A stretch of DNA of 5,178 nt from NCBI GenBank assembly GCA_947373615.1, contig CANBYN010000147.1, positions 1 to 5,178 on the forward strand, read 5' to 3'. Position numbers and translations under genes: made by a program. Every line of letters starts with the position of its first letter. Within the stretch, counting starts at the first letter, position 1. Positions 1-5,178 of the stretch are shown in pieces. Below the pieces are notes generated by a model, which worked only from the letters and a program-made list of their open reading frames with translations, was not told the origin of the DNA and searched no databases. The DNA is from Burkholderiaceae bacterium (GTDB lineage Bacteria > Pseudomonadota > Gammaproteobacteria > Burkholderiales > Burkholderiaceae).

Positions 1-157
1 CGAGGTCGTCAAAAGTTTGGACGGGCCATTCAGAGATAGCTCCATCAGAGCTTAGCAAGACGGCATGGGCATACGGAGTTTGATTGATCTCTACATAGCC
101 ATCGCCATAGCCGGTGATTGCATTGGCTCCTGAATGGGGGTCAGATTGAAGCTTCAA
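1..157 (-). CDS. Mth938-like (DUF498) domain protein, 5' part only
   Basis: Small cytosolic protein of the Mth938-like/DUF498 family, which also includes mammalian AAMDC; its biochemical role in bacteria is not established. Reading the minus strand, 52 codons are visible before the left edge cuts the gene. The product begins MKLQSDPHSGANAITGYGDG, followed by a YVEIN segment and, near the edge, SEWPVQTFDDL. This is the usual N-terminal pattern of betaproteobacterial members as I recall them. Family members are about 125 residues, so more than half lies outside the window. The start is a TTG at 157-155. An in-frame stop (complement of 170-172) lies just upstream and no ATG or GTG is available in frame. 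A purine-rich AGAGAG sits 5 nt ahead of the TTG. The gene is divergent from alaA. Family assignment is by recalled similarity and is fairly firm; function is unknown. Confidence 0.8.
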   Translation of the reverse strand, partial: MKLQSDPHSGANAITGYGDGYVEINQTPYAHAVLLSSDGAISEWPVQTFDDL

Positions 158-162
158 GTGGA

Positions 163-168
163 CTCTCT
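163..168 (-). promoter_or_regulatory. Ribosome binding site for the TTG start of the Mth938-like gene
   Basis: On the minus strand this reads AGAGAG, followed by a 5-nt spacer and the TTG start at 157-155. It is a partial Shine-Dalgarno match, and it matters because it supports an otherwise weak start codon for which there is no in-frame ATG or GTG alternative. Confidence 0.45.
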
Positions 169-177
169 GTCATAATT

Positions 178-240
178 ATGAGGATTATAGCTAGCTGTTT
201 TTTCCAAGATATCAAGAACTTACCCTTTAATTTATTGTGA
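178..240 (+). other. Possible 20-codon upstream ORF overlapping the alaA start
   Basis: An ATG at 178-180 opens a 20-codon frame beginning MRIIASCFFQ and ending NLPFNLL before TGA at 238-240. The stop shares bases with the alaA GTG start (237-239), giving the GTGA arrangement typical of translationally coupled genes. This is notable because alaA has no Shine-Dalgarno of its own. Against it, the small ORF has no clear ribosome site either, and its ATG lies within an AT-rich palindrome, so the frame may be fortuitous. It has three Ile, three Leu and three Phe codons, but no run of Thr codons and no attenuator hairpin following, so it is not an obvious threonine-operon leader. Confidence 0.2.
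184..189 (-). promoter_or_regulatory. Candidate -10 box for the Mth938-like gene
   Basis: The minus strand carries an exact TATAAT here. Transcription would be expected to begin near 177, giving a leader of about 20 nt that contains the AGAGAG ribosome site before the TTG start. The -35 is unconvincing: TTGATA (complement of 210-215) matches 5 of 6 consensus bases but is 20 bp away, longer than the usual 16-18. The placement relative to the gene is good, so I consider the -10 plausible but not proven. Confidence 0.4.
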
Positions 241-1493
241 AACCTATCCTTAAGTCCAAAAAACTCAATGACGTCTGCTATGACATTCGTGGACCCGTGC
301 TTGAGCTTGCCCAGCGCATGGAGGAAGAGGGTCACAAAATCATCAAATTAAACATCGGAAACGTCGGGGTATTTGGTTTTGATCCTCCTGAAGAGATTCA
401 GCTGGACATGGTCCGTAATTTAAGTAATGCCTCAGCCTATTCTGATTCCAAGGGTATTTTTGCGGCTCGCAAAGCCATCATGCAGTATTGCCAAGAAAAG
501 GGCGTTCAAGGGGTGACCTTGGACGATGTTTACACAGGCAATGGCGTTTCGGAACTCATTGTTCTTTCAATGAATGCATTGCTAAACGATGGCGATGAAG
601 TGTTGGTGCCGACACCGGATTACCCACTTTGGACTGCAGCAGTCAGTTTATCGAGCGGAACCCCAGTGCATTACCTGTGTGATGAATCCAAAGGGTGGGC
701 TCCAGACCTAGACGATCTTCGTAAAAAAATTACGCCACGCACTAAAGCGATCGTCGTGATTAATCCTAATAATCCAACAGGCGCCATTTATTCCAAAGAA
801 GTGTTGCTGGAGATGACCCAAATTGCTCGCGAACATGGTTTGATTTTGTTTGCTGATGAGATTTACGACAAAATGTTGTATGACGGTGAGAAACATCTTT
901 CGATCGCTTCCCTCTCAACGGATGTCGTCACCATCACCTTTTGTGGTTTGTCGAAGAACTACCGGTCTTGTGGCTACCGCGCTGGCTGGATGGTAGTTTC
1001 AGGCGACAAAGAAATGGTGCGTGATTACATCGAAGGCCTAAATATGCTGGCCTCAATGCGCCTGTGTGCCAACGTGCCAGGGCAGTACGCAATTCAAACG
1101 GCGCTCGGTGGTTATCAAAGCATCAATGACTTGGTCAGTGAAGGTGGGCGCTTAGCCAAGCAACGTGATCTTGCTTGGAAACTCATTACGGAAATTCCAG
1201 GGGTTACTTGCGTAAAACCAAAAGCGGCGTTGTATCTATTTCCAAAGTTAGATTCGAAGATTTACCCCATTGAAGATGATCAACAATTTGTTGCTGATCT
1301 CTTGAGGGAAGAAAAAGTGTTGTTAGTGCAAGGCTCTGGGTTTAACTGGGGTAAGCCTGACCACTTTCGCGTAGTGTTCTTGCCTCATGAAGATGTACTC
1401 AAGGAAGCGATTAGCCGCCTTGCACGTTTTCTCGAGCGTTACCGTAATAAACATAGCCGTAAGACTTCTTTAACTGCAACAAAGGCATCATGA
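237..1493 (+). CDS. alaA: AlaA-type glutamate-pyruvate aminotransferase
   Basis: Cytosolic PLP-dependent fold-type I aminotransferase of the AlaA (YfbQ) group, expected to make alanine from pyruvate using glutamate as amino donor. The 418 residues align with recalled E. coli AlaA from the first residues (MKPILKSKKLNDVCYDIRGP against MSPIEKSSKLENVCYDIRGP), which supports the GTG start at 237. An in-frame TAA at 228-230 rules out a longer frame apart from an ATT codon. Visible landmarks: GNGVSE at 101-106, PDYPLW at 127-132, NPNNPTG at 176-182 with PLP-contacting N179, ADEIY at 206-210 with D207 and Y210, the PLP Schiff-base lysine K240 in GLSKNYR, and R378 that holds the substrate carboxylate. 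The C-terminus runs about 13 residues past the E. coli protein as a Ser/Thr/Lys-rich tail. The stop overlaps hom by 4 nt. No Shine-Dalgarno precedes the start. Substrate preference within the group is inferred. Confidence 0.9.
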   Translation: MKPILKSKKLNDVCYDIRGPVLELAQRMEEEGHKIIKLNIGNVGVFGFDPPEEIQLDMVRNLSNASAYSDSKGIFAARKAIMQYCQEKGVQGVTLDDVYTGNGVSELIVLSMNALLNDGDEVLVPTPDYPLWTAAVSLSSGTPVHYLCDESKGWAPDLDDLRKKITPRTKAIVVINPNNPTGAIYSKEVLLEMTQIAREHGLILFADEIYDKMLYDGEKHLSIASLSTDVVTITFCGLSKNYRSCGYRAGWMVVSGDKEMVRDYIEGLNMLASMRLCANVPGQYAIQTALGGYQSINDLVSEGGRLAKQRDLAWKLITEIPGVTCVKPKAALYLFPKLDSKIYPIEDDQQFVADLLREEKVLLVQGSGFNWGKPDHFRVVFLPHEDVLKEAISRLARFLERYRNKHSRKTSLTATKAS

Positions 1494-2800
1494 AACCGAT
1501 TCAAGTAGGACTGTTAGGTATTGGCACTGTGGGTGGCGGAGTATTCACCGTGCTCGAGCGCAACCAAGATGAGATTCAACGTCGCGCTGGTCGCGGTATT
1601 CACATTCATACCGTTGCTGACCTTAATATAGAGCGCGCTAAAGAGCTGGTAAAAGACCATGCGCAAGTTGTGAGCGATGCGCGCGCCGTCATTAATAATC
1701 CTGAGATTGATATTGTTGTTGAGTTAATTGGTGGGTATGGCATTGCCAAGGATCTCGTTCTTGAGGCGATTGCTGCTGGTAAACATGTAGTAACAGCGAA
1801 TAAGGCTTTGATTGCCGTTCATGGCAATGAGATATTTAAAGCCGCTCACGCCAAAGGGGTGATGGTGGCTTTTGAGGCAGCCGTTGCTGGTGGGATTCCG
1901 ATTATTAAAGCATTGCGCGAAGGACTAACTGCCAACCGAATTGAATGGATTGCCGGCATTATCAATGGCACTACTAATTTCATCTTGTCTGAAATGCGTG
2001 ACAAAGGGTTGGATTTTCAAACCGTTCTCAAAGAAGCGCAGCGTTTAGGTTACGCAGAAGCCGATCCTACTTTTGATATCGAAGGGGTTGATGCTGCACA
2101 TAAAGCAACCATCATGAGCGCCATTGCATTTGGTATTCCAATGCAGTTTGAAAAAGCGCACATCGAAGGTATCACCAAGCTCGCAGCAATCGATATTCGT
2201 TATGCCGAGCAATTAGGATATCGCATCAAGTTACTGGGCATTGCCAAAAAAACGACATCAGGTGTTGAGTTGCGGGTTCATCCGACTTTAATTCCGTCTA
2301 AGCGTTTGATTGCAAACGTTGAGGGTGCAATGAATGCAGTGCAAGTATTTGGGGATGCTGTTGGCACCACCTTGTATTACGGCAAAGGTGCTGGCTCTGA
2401 GCCAACAGCTTCTGCAGTCATTGCTGATTTAGTCGATATCACGCGTTTATTAAGTGCTGATGCTGAACATCGCGTCCCTTACTTGGCCTTCCAGCCAGAT
2501 GCCGTTCATGACACGCCGGTATTGCCCATTGGCGAAATCACGACGAGTTACTACTTGCGTTTGCGCGTCGCTGACCAAGCAGGTGTGTTGGCTGATATCA
2601 CTCGGATTTTGGCTTCCCATGGCGTTTCAATTGACGCACTCTTGCAAAAAGAAGCTGATGAGGGCGAGAGTCAAACCGACTTAGTGGCCTTGACTCATGA
2701 GACCAAAGAAAAGAACATGCTTGCGGCAATTAAAGAGATCCAAAATCTCAAGACAGTCGCTGGCGAAGTGGTGAAAATCCGTTTAGAAAATCTGTCTTAA
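1490..2800 (+). CDS. hom: Homoserine dehydrogenase, monofunctional with ACT domain
   Basis: Catalyses NAD(P)H-dependent reduction of L-aspartate 4-semialdehyde to L-homoserine, the branch-point step toward threonine and methionine, in the cytosol. At 436 residues it has the usual length of the monofunctional enzyme; no aspartokinase domain is attached. The N-terminal Rossmann domain (about 1-130) opens with GLLGIGTVGGG at 7-17. The catalytic domain (about 135-320) has GIINGTTNFIL at 156-166 and DPTFDIEGVDAAHK at 192-205. K105 (TANKAL) and K205 (DAAHK) occupy the positions of the two lysines considered catalytic in this family. The C-terminal ACT domain (about 354-430, with ADQAGVLADIT at 361-371) is the usual site of threonine feedback inhibition. 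The ATG overlaps the alaA stop as ATGA, with AAAGG 4 nt upstream, so translation is probably coupled to alaA. thrC follows after 7 nt. Confidence 0.96.
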   Translation: MKPIQVGLLGIGTVGGGVFTVLERNQDEIQRRAGRGIHIHTVADLNIERAKELVKDHAQVVSDARAVINNPEIDIVVELIGGYGIAKDLVLEAIAAGKHVVTANKALIAVHGNEIFKAAHAKGVMVAFEAAVAGGIPIIKALREGLTANRIEWIAGIINGTTNFILSEMRDKGLDFQTVLKEAQRLGYAEADPTFDIEGVDAAHKATIMSAIAFGIPMQFEKAHIEGITKLAAIDIRYAEQLGYRIKLLGIAKKTTSGVELRVHPTLIPSKRLIANVEGAMNAVQVFGDAVGTTLYYGKGAGSEPTASAVIADLVDITRLLSADAEHRVPYLAFQPDAVHDTPVLPIGEITTSYYLRLRVADQAGVLADITRILASHGVSIDALLQKEADEGESQTDLVALTHETKEKNMLAAIKEIQNLKTVAGEVVKIRLENLS

Positions 2801-2807
2801 TACATCC

Positions 2808-4250
2808 ATGCGTTACCAATCTACCCGTGGCAATAGTCCACAACAATCCTTTTTAGAAATTTTGTTAGGTGGATTGGCGCCTGATGGCGGTTTGTATTTG
2901 CCTACTCAATATCCCAAAGTGACGCCAGCGCAGTTAGATTCATGGCGCGGCTTACCGTATGCCGATTTGGCTTATGAAGTATTAAGTTTGTATTGCGACG
3001 ATATTCCTGAGGCTGATTTACGGGTACTCTTACGTAAAACGTATACCGAGCAAGTCTATTGCAATGGGCGTCCACAAGACAATGCAAAAGACATTACTCC
3101 ATTGCATTGGTTGGGCGAAGAGCAAGGTACGCGCATTGGTTTGTTGAGCCTTTCAAATGGACCAACCCTTGCTTTTAAAGATATGGCTATGCAACTACTT
3201 GGCAATCTCTTTGAATATGCATTAAAGCGCGCTGGTCAACATCTCAATATTTTGGGTGCCACTTCTGGGGATACTGGTAGTGCTGCGGAATACGCGATGC
3301 GCGGTAAAGAGGGTGTGAAAGTATTTATGCTCTCACCCCGCGGCAAGATGAGTGCATTTCAATCTGCCCAGATGTATTCCTTGCAAGATCCAAATATTTT
3401 TAATTTAGCAGTCGCTGGTGTCTTTGATGATTGTCAGGACATTGTCAAAGCAGTCAGTAATGATCATGCTTTTAAAGCCAAAAACCAAATTGGTACCGTG
3501 AACTCCATTAACTGGGGTCGTGTGGTGGCACAAGTGGTGTATTACTTTCAAGGGTATTTGCTGGCAACTAAATCGAGCAAAGAAAAAGTTTCCTTTACGG
3601 TGCCATCCGGGAATTTTGGCAACATCTGCGCAGGCCATATTGCGCGCATGATGGGTTTACCGATTGAGCACTTAGTAGCAGCCACCAATGAGAATGATGT
3701 TCTCGATGAGTTCTTTCGCACCGGTGTTTATCGGGCGCGTAAATCGACTGAGACCCTGCATACCTCTAGTCCTTCAATGGATATCTCCAAAGCAAGTAAT
3801 TTTGAGCGCTTTGTATTCGACCTCATGAGTCAAGATGGAAAAGCGACTATGGAGATGTTTAAGCGGGTAGATGAAGCTGGTGGTTTTGATATTTCCAAAG
3901 ATACGGTATTTAAAGAGATTGGGCAGTATGGATTTCAGTCAGGACGCAGCACGCACGAAAATCGCTTAGACACCATTCGTGACATTGAGAAACGGTACGG
4001 CATCATGATTGACACTCATACTGCTGATGGTGTGAAAGTGGCGCGTGATCATTTACAAGCGGGTATTCCGATGGTGGTTTTAGAAACGGCCTTGCCAATT
4101 AAGTTTGAAGAAACCATTCAAGAAGCGTTGGGTCGTCCAGCTGAGTGCCCACCCGCATTTCAAGACATTAAATCTAAACCGCAACGCGTCGTAAACATTG
4201 ATGCCGATGTGAATCAAGTCAAAGATTTCATCACAACACACCTCAGTTAA
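2808..4250 (+). CDS. thrC: Threonine synthase, long (yeast Thr4-like) type
   Basis: PLP enzyme converting O-phospho-L-homoserine to L-threonine and phosphate, the last step of threonine synthesis, in the cytosol. The 480-residue length and the N-terminus MRYQSTRGN...GGLAPDGGLYLP (1-32) indicate the longer class shared by proteobacteria and fungi, with its own N-terminal domain (about 1-85). The PLP lysine is K124 in LAFKDMAMQ (121-129). The phosphate-binding loop GATSGDTGSAAEYA lies at 150-163, SGNFGN at 267-272 holds the cofactor, and ETALPIKF at 426-433 is the conserved C-terminal motif. The ATG lies 7 nt after the hom stop, without a recognisable Shine-Dalgarno, so ribosomes probably arrive from hom. 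Homoserine kinase, which makes its substrate, is not encoded in between. All key residues are present and the reading frame is intact. Confidence 0.96.
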   Translation: MRYQSTRGNSPQQSFLEILLGGLAPDGGLYLPTQYPKVTPAQLDSWRGLPYADLAYEVLSLYCDDIPEADLRVLLRKTYTEQVYCNGRPQDNAKDITPLHWLGEEQGTRIGLLSLSNGPTLAFKDMAMQLLGNLFEYALKRAGQHLNILGATSGDTGSAAEYAMRGKEGVKVFMLSPRGKMSAFQSAQMYSLQDPNIFNLAVAGVFDDCQDIVKAVSNDHAFKAKNQIGTVNSINWGRVVAQVVYYFQGYLLATKSSKEKVSFTVPSGNFGNICAGHIARMMGLPIEHLVAATNENDVLDEFFRTGVYRARKSTETLHTSSPSMDISKASNFERFVFDLMSQDGKATMEMFKRVDEAGGFDISKDTVFKEIGQYGFQSGRSTHENRLDTIRDIEKRYGIMIDTHTADGVKVARDHLQAGIPMVVLETALPIKFEETIQEALGRPAECPPAFQDIKSKPQRVVNIDADVNQVKDFITTHLS

Positions 4251-4265
4251 TGTACTGAGTTTTAT
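4242..4265 (+). terminator. Possible weak intrinsic terminator after thrC
   Basis: A perfect 6-bp inverted repeat, CTCAGT (4242-4247) and ACTGAG (4254-4259), encloses a 6-nt loop and is followed at once by TTTTAT. The stem straddles the thrC stop codon (4248-4250 lies in the loop). Only three of its six pairs are G-C and the T-tract is short, so termination would be partial at best. Its position between the threonine genes and the unrelated moeA makes a role as boundary or attenuating element plausible. Confidence 0.4.
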
Positions 4266-4301
4266 CAATACCAAGCACGACCCAAACTATCCAATATTGT
4301 T

Positions 4302-5178
4302 ATGACTAAGCCACCGATGTTGACTGCACAGCAGGCTTTGGATCATTTATTATCTGAAGCGAAGGCCGTTAACGAATTTGAGAACGTGGCCATGCAAGCG
4401 GCGCTGGGTCGAGTGCTAGCGGAAAACGTCAATAGCCTAGTAGATGTGCCGCCTCTTGATAACACTTCTATGGATGGTTACGCAGTGCGCTGTGCTGATA
4501 CGGCTGCAGTGGGACAAGTGCTTAAAGTGGCTCAGCGTATTCCAGCAGGTTCAATAGGCGCTCCACTCGAAGCAGGTACGGCCGCAAGAATTTTCACTGG
4601 CGCTCCAGTTCCTCTAGGTGCTGATGCCGTAGTCATGCAAGAGGACTGCGCCATTCCTGAGGACTCTGCTGATCATGTTCAAGTCAATATTGTCCCAAGT
4701 TCAGGGCAGTGGATCCGTCGAAGAGGCGAGGATTTAACGGCTGGCAAAACTGCATTAAGTGCAGGCACGTTTTTGCGTCCTCAAGAATTGGGTGTAGCTG
4801 CCTCGGGTGGATTGACTCACTTAAATGTTAAGCGCCGCGTGAAGGTAGCTGCATTTTTTACTGGTGATGAACTAGCGCTACCTGGTGAGCCCCTAAAACC
4901 TGGTGGCATTTATAACTCCAATCGTGACACATTACTCGCTTGTCTTAAATCATTAGGATGTGATGCAACGGACTTGGGAATTGTTCCGGATCGTCTGGAT
5001 GCCACTAGACAAGCTTTACGGCACGCAAGCAAAGATCACGATTTGATTATTACTTCTGGCGGAGTATCCGTTGGTGAAGAGGATCATATTAAGCCTGCTG
5101 TGACAGCCGAAGGTCGACTCAATTTATGGCAGATCGCGATTAAGCCTGGTAAACCATTAGCTTTTGGTGCCGTGCGTA
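4302..5178 (+). CDS. moeA: Molybdopterin molybdotransferase MoeA, C-terminus missing
   Basis: Inserts molybdate into adenylylated molybdopterin in the last step of basic molybdenum cofactor synthesis, in the cytosol. The frame stays open for 292 codons to the right edge; MoeA is usually about 400 residues, so roughly the last quarter, including the C-terminal domain IV, is missing. Visible family motifs: PPLDNTSMDGYAVR at 50-63 with the conserved aspartate D58, RIFTGAPVPLGADAVVMQE at 96-114, FTGDEL at 186-191, IYNSNRDTL at 203-211, TSGGVSVGEED at 251-261 in the molybdopterin-binding MoaB/Mog-like domain, and IKPGKPLAFG at 280-289. The ATG at 4302 is the first start after the thrC stop in this frame; M6 (4317) is an alternative. 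No Shine-Dalgarno is evident ahead of either. The 51-nt gap from thrC contains a hairpin and no convincing promoter. Confidence 0.94.
   Translation, partial: MTKPPMLTAQQALDHLLSEAKAVNEFENVAMQAALGRVLAENVNSLVDVPPLDNTSMDGYAVRCADTAAVGQVLKVAQRIPAGSIGAPLEAGTAARIFTGAPVPLGADAVVMQEDCAIPEDSADHVQVNIVPSSGQWIRRRGEDLTAGKTALSAGTFLRPQELGVAASGGLTHLNVKRRVKVAAFFTGDELALPGEPLKPGGIYNSNRDTLLACLKSLGCDATDLGIVPDRLDATRQALRHASKDHDLIITSGGVSVGEEDHIKPAVTAEGRLNLWQIAIKPGKPLAFGAVR

Larger units (their letters stand above)
158..236. promoter_or_regulatory. Divergent control region between the Mth938-like gene and alaA
   Basis: This 79-bp AT-rich stretch must carry promoters for both directions unless one lies inside a gene. 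It holds a perfect 12-bp palindrome (170-181, TCATAATTATGA), which offers CATAAT (5/6 of the -10 consensus) on both strands, and an 8-bp palindrome AGCTAGCT at 189-196. For the plus strand there are two weak -10 options. One is CATAAT at 171-176 with TTGAAG at 146-151 (19-bp spacer). The other is TTTAAT at 226-231, which would start RNA at about the alaA start codon. Neither has a good -35, so the plus-strand promoter is unresolved. No terminator, riboswitch-like fold or threonine-rich leader peptide is visible. Confidence 0.4.

Noticed and set aside
205..217. CAAGA direct repeat (205-209 and 213-217) around GATATC
   Set aside because: Five bases repeated twice in AT-rich DNA is too short to support as an operator.
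158..236. Threonine/isoleucine attenuator like the E. coli thr leader
   Set aside because: The only small ORF has no threonine codon run, and no terminator hairpin with T-tract lies ahead of alaA.
141..335. Minus-strand open frame of 64 codons spanning the alaA start
   Set aside because: It lies antisense to the well-supported alaA N-terminus and its end overlaps the Mth938-like start out of frame. Its product has no recognisable motif. An internal ATG (complement of 171-173) gives a 10-codon frame before the TTG start, but nothing indicates that it is translated.
708..896. Minus-strand open frame inside alaA
   Set aside because: It is antisense to a conserved aminotransferase core (NPNNPTG to ADEIY), with no ribosome site or family resemblance.
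2454..2684. Plus-strand 76-codon frame inside hom
   Set aside because: It is an alternative frame within the ACT-domain region of an intact hom gene; its composition, rich in Met, Trp, Cys and Ser, looks like out-of-frame translation.
2902..3087. Minus-strand open frame inside thrC
   Set aside because: It is antisense to the conserved thrC N-terminal domain and has no recognisable features.
3405..3638. Minus-strand open frame inside thrC
   Set aside because: It is antisense to intact conserved thrC sequence, including the SGNFGN region, with no ribosome site or known motif.
4080..4274. Minus-strand open frame over the thrC 3' end and the thrC-moeA gap
   Set aside because: It is mostly antisense to the conserved ETALPIKF region of thrC, and its short extension into the gap contains the hairpin rather than any gene signal.

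Overview
The window is ordinary chromosomal housekeeping DNA, most likely from a free-living betaproteobacterium of the family Burkholderiaceae. A Polynucleobacter-like lineage is my best guess. This rests on moderate base composition (below 50% GC by eye), the gene order [Mth938-like gene] <- -> alaA-hom-thrC-moeA, and protein sequences that resemble recalled Burkholderia homologues. The taxonomy is inference; no database search was possible.

Layout: positions 1-157 (minus strand) hold the first 52 codons of an Mth938-like (DUF498) protein, cut by the left edge. A short divergent region (158-236) separates it from a rightward gene group. The group begins with an AlaA-type glutamate-pyruvate aminotransferase (237-1493). 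Homoserine dehydrogenase (1490-2800) overlaps it by 4 nt as ATGA, and threonine synthase (2808-4250) follows 7 nt later. After a 51-nt gap with a small hairpin plus T-tract, molybdopterin molybdotransferase MoeA begins at 4302 and runs off the right edge.

How the genes work together: Hom reduces aspartate semialdehyde to homoserine, and ThrC converts phosphohomoserine to threonine. The homoserine kinase between them (ThrB) is not here and must be encoded elsewhere. AlaA links glutamate and pyruvate to alanine and is tightly coupled to hom. MoeA serves molybdenum cofactor synthesis and is functionally unrelated, so it may be separately controlled. All key catalytic residues that I can place in the complete proteins are intact.

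I found no exciting new system, mobile element, CRISPR array or RNA gene. The points worth a second look are in the alaA leader: a 20-codon upstream ORF whose stop overlaps the GTG start as GTGA, the lack of a Shine-Dalgarno at that GTG, and two 12-bp perfect palindromes. The thrC-moeA hairpin and some unusual residues in the AlaA substrate loop are also notable.
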